NCBI GenBank assembly: GCA_963746805.1 | Contig: CAVVCQ010000003.1 | Coordinates: 123,538-187,537 of the forward strand | Origin: DATHTC01 sp963746805 | GTDB lineage: Bacteria > Actinomycetota > Thermoleophilia > Gaiellales > Gaiellaceae | Direction of reading: 5' to 3' | DNA: 64,000 nucleotides | Part shown: piece by piece, positions 60,671 through 64,000 of the stretch | How the letters are laid out: each line of letters opens with the position of its first letter | Position numbering within the stretch: position 1 is the stretch's first letter | Notes under the pieces: model-generated | What the model was told of the DNA's origin: nothing | Seen by the model: the letters and a program-made list of their open reading frames with translations, nothing else | Databases searched by the model: none | Translations under genes and position numbers: made by a program

Positions 60671-60991
60671 CTAGGCCGCCGACCGGGCCTCGCTGGCGCG
60701 GTCGCGCAGCGAGGCGAGGGCGGTGCGGAGGCGGACGACCTCGACGTCCGTGTCCGACATCCGCCGGGCGAGCGAGGCGAGATCGTCGGCGGCAGCCGTG
60801 TCGCCGTCGTAGGCCAGCCGCGACGCGACCTCGCCGATCTGCCGCTCGAGGCGCCAGCGCTCGGCCTCGAGCGCGAGCGCGAGCGCGTACCCCACGGTGA
60901 GCGTGTCCTCCATCTGCGCGAGCGCCGCAGCGTCGCGGTCGGGAGTCGCGATCAGCGCGTGGATCTGTGTGAGGAGGTCGTCGTGGTCCAT
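60671..60991 (-). CDS. Hypothetical helical protein
   Basis: A 106-residue, mostly helical, mildly acidic protein (MDHDDLLTQIHALIATPDRDAAALAQMEDTLTVGYALALALEAERWRLERQI) with leucine-rich heptads suggesting a coiled coil or bundle. No family recognised. ATG 60991; a longer frame exists. Abuts the response-regulator stop with no gap. Confidence 0.6.
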   Translation of the reverse strand: MDHDDLLTQIHALIATPDRDAAALAQMEDTLTVGYALALALEAERWRLERQIGEVASRLAYDGDTAAADDLASLARRMSDTDVEVVRLRTALASLRDRASEARSAA

Positions 60992-61087
60992 GGGGAAAGT
61001 GCGCGGCTCGGTTTCGATTATGCGGCGGCGCGGCGCCGGTTCCATGGGCCGGGCGGACTATCTTGTTCCGGCACGAGACCCACTGCG

Positions 61088-62314
61088 TTGACCCTCTTCG
61101 CCCGCATCGCCCTGGCGCTCGCCGCCGCGATCGCCGTCCTGGCCGTGCCAACGGCTTCGGCCGTCCCTGCCCCGGCGGCCGCCGAGCGGACGCTCCCGAC
61201 CAGGCTCGCGCAGGCGCTCGCCGTCCCGCACGTGGACGCGTCCCGCTCGGCCGCGATCGCAGTCGATCTCGCCACCGGCCAGATCGTCTACGGGCGAAAC
61301 CGCACGCTCTCGCTCGCGCCCGCGTCGACCGAGAAGCTCGCCCTCAGCTTCGCGCTCCTCTCCCGTCTCGGCCCGGTCTACCGGATCGAGACGCGCGTCC
61401 TCGGCTCCGGGGAACTGGACGGCGCGACGTGGCGCGGCGACGTCGCGCTCGAGGGCGCCGGTGACCCGACCCTGAGCTCGGCGGCGCTCGCGCGGCTCGC
61501 GTCGCAGGTGCGGGCGCAGGGCATCCGACGCGTCGAGGGGCGTGTCCTCGGCGACGAGTCGTTCTACGACGCGCGCCGCACCGCGCCGGGCTGGAAGGCG
61601 CGCTACTTCATCGGCGAGTCCCCGCCGCTGTCCGCGCTCGTCGTCGACCGCGCGAAGCTCCAAGGGAGGACCTCGCGGACGCCCGCGCTCGCCGCCGCAG
61701 CGCTCTTCCGCGACGCTCTGCGGCGCGCCGGCGTCGCCGTGACCGGGGCCGCCGTCGCGGGCCGCCCCGCGACGCAGGACGCGATGCTCGCCCGGCACCT
61801 GTCGGCGCCGCTGCAGCAGCTCCTGCGCGCCGTGAACGGCCGGAGCGACAACTTCAGCGCCGAGATGCTCCTCAAGCACCTCGGCGCCGTCGACCGCGGC
61901 AAGGGCACGACCGGCGCCGGCGCGACCGTCGTCAACGAGACGCTGCGGGACGCCGGGATCTCACTCGCCGGGGTTCGGGTCGTCGACGCGTCAGGCCTGT
62001 CGCTGCTCGACCGCCTCACGGTCGACGCGCTCGTCGGCATCCTCGTCCTCGCGTGGGACGACCCGCTCCTCCGCGGCTCGTTCCTCTCGACGCTGGCCGT
62101 GGCGGGACGCAGCGGGACGCTCGAGCACCGCCTCCGGCGCCCGCCGACGGCCGGCAACGTCTGGGCGAAGACCGGGACGACGAGCCGCGCCTCGGCGCTC
62201 GCGGGCTACGTCGCCGGGCGCTACGCCTTCGCCGTGATCCAGAACGGCTCGCCGATCTCGTCCTGGTGGGCGCGCCGGGCCCAGGACCGCTTCGTCACGG
62301 TCCTCGCCTCCTAG
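61088..62314 (+). CDS. dacB: D-alanyl-D-alanine carboxypeptidase, PBP4/DacB type
   Basis: Class C penicillin-binding protein trimming peptidoglycan, 408 residues. Signal peptide MTLFARIALALAAAIAVLAVPTASA; SxxK as Ser80-Thr-Glu-Lys83; SxN as SDN in NGRSDNFSAEMLLKHLG; KTG in WAKTGTTSRASALAGYVAG. The large insert domain between SxxK and SxN is shorter than in E. coli DacB, as usual in Actinobacteria. TTG start; a TATCTT lies 23 bases upstream. Shares CTAG stops with ligA. Confidence 0.92.
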   Translation: MTLFARIALALAAAIAVLAVPTASAVPAPAAAERTLPTRLAQALAVPHVDASRSAAIAVDLATGQIVYGRNRTLSLAPASTEKLALSFALLSRLGPVYRIETRVLGSGELDGATWRGDVALEGAGDPTLSSAALARLASQVRAQGIRRVEGRVLGDESFYDARRTAPGWKARYFIGESPPLSALVVDRAKLQGRTSRTPALAAAALFRDALRRAGVAVTGAAVAGRPATQDAMLARHLSAPLQQLLRAVNGRSDNFSAEMLLKHLGAVDRGKGTTGAGATVVNETLRDAGISLAGVRVVDASGLSLLDRLTVDALVGILVLAWDDPLLRGSFLSTLAVAGRSGTLEHRLRRPPTAGNVWAKTGTTSRASALAGYVAGRYAFAVIQNGSPISSWWARRAQDRFVTVLAS

Positions 62315-64000
62315 CGGAGCAGCGCCTCGAGGTCGTCCTCGGTGAGGACGGGCACGCCGGCCTTCTGCGCCTTCGCCAGCTTCGAGCCGGGGCTCTCGCC
62401 GACGATCACGCCCGTCGTCTTCTTCGAGACCGAGTCGCCGACCTTGGCGCCCTTCGCCTCGAGCGCGGCCTTCGCCTCCTCGCGCGAGCGCCGCTCGAGC
62501 GTCCCCGTGATCACGTAGGTCGAGCCCGTCAGCGGCCCCTCGGCCGGCCGGTCCTCCTCGCCGAGCTCGAAGCGCAGCCCGAGCGAGCGGAGCTCCGCGA
62601 CGAGCGCGCGGTTCTCCTCCTCGGCGAACCACTCGACGATCAGCTCCGCGCGGTCGGGGCCGACGCCCTCGACCTCCTGGAGCTCCTCCTGCGTCGCCTC
62701 GAACAGCGGGTCGACCGAGCCGAAATGGAGCGCGAGGTTCCGTGCCATCACCCAGCCGACCTTCGGGATGTTGAGCCCGAAGAGGACGCGGTAGAACGGC
62801 CGCTCCTTCGACGCGGCGATCGAGTCGACCGCGTTGCGCGCGGAGATCTCGCCGTAGCCGTCGAGCTCCATCAGCTGCTCCGCCGTGAGCCGGTACAGGT
62901 CCGGCATCGAGCGCAGGATCCCTTCGGCCCAGAGCCGGCGCACGAACTGCTCGCCGACGCCCTCGATGTCCATCGCCGCCTGCACCCAGTGGATCAGCGT
63001 CTCGAGGCCGCGCGACTCGCAGCGGGGGTTCGGACACCGGTGCATGACCTCGCCCTCGGGCTTGACCACGTCGACGCCGCAGAGCGGGCACTGCGCCGGC
63101 ATCCGGAACGCGACCGTGCCGCGCTGGTGCGGCAGCACCGGCCCGACGACCTGCGGGATCACGTCGCCGGCGCGCTGGACGATGACGACGTCGCCCTCGC
63201 GGATGTCCTTGCGGTTGATGTCCTCCTCGTTGTGGAGCGTCGCGTTCGTGATCGTCACGCCGCCGACCTCCACGGGCTCGAGCTGCGCCCACGGGTTCAG
63301 CGCGCCGGTGCGGCCGACGCGGATGTGGATCTTCACGAGCTTCGTCGTCGCGGTCATCGGCGCCCACTTGAACGCACGCGCCCACCGCGGCCGGTTGTGG
63401 AGCGCGCCGAGACGTCGCTGCTGGTCGATCGAGTCGACCTTGATCACGATCCCGTCGATCTCGTAGTCGAGCTCGGCCCGGCGCGTCTCCCAGTCGGTGC
63501 TGACGCGCGCGACCTCGTCGATCGACTCGTGGCGCGCCGCGAAGGGGTTCGTGCGGAACCCGCGCTCGCGCAGCCACTCGAGGGTCTCGGAGTGAGCCGC
63601 GAGGTCGAGGCCCTCCGCGGCGCCGACACCGTACGCCCAGAGCGCGAGCGGGCGCGCCGCGGTCACGGACGAGTCCTTCTGCCGCAGTGAGCCCGCGGCG
63701 GCGTTGCGCGGGTTCGGCGTCGTCTTCTTGCCCTCGGCCGCGAGCCGCTCGTTGAGGGCCCGGAAGCCGGACAGCGGCATGTAGACCTCGCCGCGGACCT
63801 CGACGAGCGGCGGCACGTCGTCGCCGCGCATCCGCAGCGGGATCGACGACACCGTGCGGAGGTTGACGGTCACGTCCTCCCCCTCGATCCCGTCGCCCCG
63901 CGTCGCGCCGCGCACGAGGATGCCGTTCTCGTAGGTCAGGTTGATCGCGAGGCCGTCGATCTTCGGCTCGGTCACGTACGCGACGGGCTCGTCCGAGTCG
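62311..64000 (-). CDS. ligA: NAD-dependent DNA ligase (N-terminus outside window)
   Basis: Seals nicks in replication and repair. About 563 C-terminal residues are present, beginning just before the adenylated lysine motif EPKIDGLAINLTYENG. Visible in order are the nucleotidyltransferase domain (RNAAAGSLRQKD, YEIDGIVIKVD), the OB domain, the zinc finger CPLCG...CPNPRCESR, helix-hairpin-helix repeats (YGEISARNAVDSI, VEGVGPDRAELIVEWF) and a C-terminal BRCT domain (GSTYVITGTLERRSREEAKAALEAKGAKVGDSVSKKTTGVIVGESPGSKLAKAQ). Complete at the 3' end. Confidence 0.97.
   Translation of the reverse strand, partial: DSDEPVAYVTEPKIDGLAINLTYENGILVRGATRGDGIEGEDVTVNLRTVSSIPLRMRGDDVPPLVEVRGEVYMPLSGFRALNERLAAEGKKTTPNPRNAAAGSLRQKDSSVTAARPLALWAYGVGAAEGLDLAAHSETLEWLRERGFRTNPFAARHESIDEVARVSTDWETRRAELDYEIDGIVIKVDSIDQQRRLGALHNRPRWARAFKWAPMTATTKLVKIHIRVGRTGALNPWAQLEPVEVGGVTITNATLHNEEDINRKDIREGDVVIVQRAGDVIPQVVGPVLPHQRGTVAFRMPAQCPLCGVDVVKPEGEVMHRCPNPRCESRGLETLIHWVQAAMDIEGVGEQFVRRLWAEGILRSMPDLYRLTAEQLMELDGYGEISARNAVDSIAASKERPFYRVLFGLNIPKVGWVMARNLALHFGSVDPLFEATQEELQEVEGVGPDRAELIVEWFAEEENRALVAELRSLGLRFELGEEDRPAEGPLTGSTYVITGTLERRSREEAKAALEAKGAKVGDSVSKKTTGVIVGESPGSKLAKAQKAGVPVLTEDDLEALLR

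Overview
The window is strongly GC-rich, densely packed chromosomal DNA of an actinobacterium. Several things suggest the class Thermoleophilia (Gaiellales/Solirubrobacterales-like). These are the gene order tilS-hpt-ftsH-folP-folB-folK-(DUF2469)-coaX-greA-lysS, the SARP/BTAD regulator, Ku, NlpC/P60 wall peptidases, VanW and L,D-transpeptidase wall proteins, heavy GTG/TTG start use, and many TAnnnT hexamers only 6-10 bases ahead of start codons (leaderless transcripts). The taxonomic placement is inference. At least five +1 reading-frame breaks lie in otherwise intact genes (lysS, a patatin, a HAD phosphatase, and two in one wall protein), which points to a draft or single-molecule assembly with insertion errors.

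Layout. 1-8.7 kb: cell-surface polysaccharide cluster with four glycosyltransferases, a PHP-type phosphatase, an RmlC-type epimerase, a SAF-domain homoserine-dehydrogenase-like protein, RfbF cytidylyltransferase and an SDR epimerase, plausibly making and transferring a CDP- or dTDP-linked sugar. 8.7-23 kb: informational and housekeeping block (lysS, greA, dusB, yqgE, coaX, DUF2469, folK, folB, folP, ftsH, hpt, tilS) on the minus strand. It is interrupted by plus-strand insertions (dusB-yqgE, a secreted subtilase, a SARP regulator plus PspC). It ends at a 389-base gene-free stretch full of strong hairpins. 23-31 kb: histidine phosphatase, GNAT, purine nucleoside phosphorylase, lipid kinase, L,D-transpeptidase, sirtuin, thioesterase, VanW protein.

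31-45 kb: acyl-CoA metabolism, with three acyl-CoA dehydrogenases, an SDR, a family III CoA-transferase, a FadR-like TetR regulator with a matching operator upstream of a distant acyl-CoA dehydrogenase, and a patatin. The same stretch holds an Nramp Mn/Fe transporter with a palindrome over its -10 box, a GH3 glycosidase and MFS transporters. 45-52 kb: TolB-propeller/lysyl-oxidase fusion, MarR-MFS pair, HAD, nitrilase, MFS, CoA-binding protein, DoxX. 52-64 kb: tRNA-Pro(CGG) with terminator, ssb, Nif3-like protein, alpha/beta hydrolase, a tiny HTH gene behind a leader-peptide attenuator, Ku, long-chain acyl-CoA ligase, a divergent pair of coiled-coil wall enzymes, a NarL response regulator, PBP4-type carboxypeptidase and the 3' part of ligA.

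The most novel-looking items are the leaderless-peptide attenuator at 54498-54606, the multi-hairpin region at 22573-22840, the consistent leaderless promoter pattern (including a CTG-initiated lipid kinase whose -10 box contains the preceding stop codon), and the TolB/lysyl-oxidase fusion.
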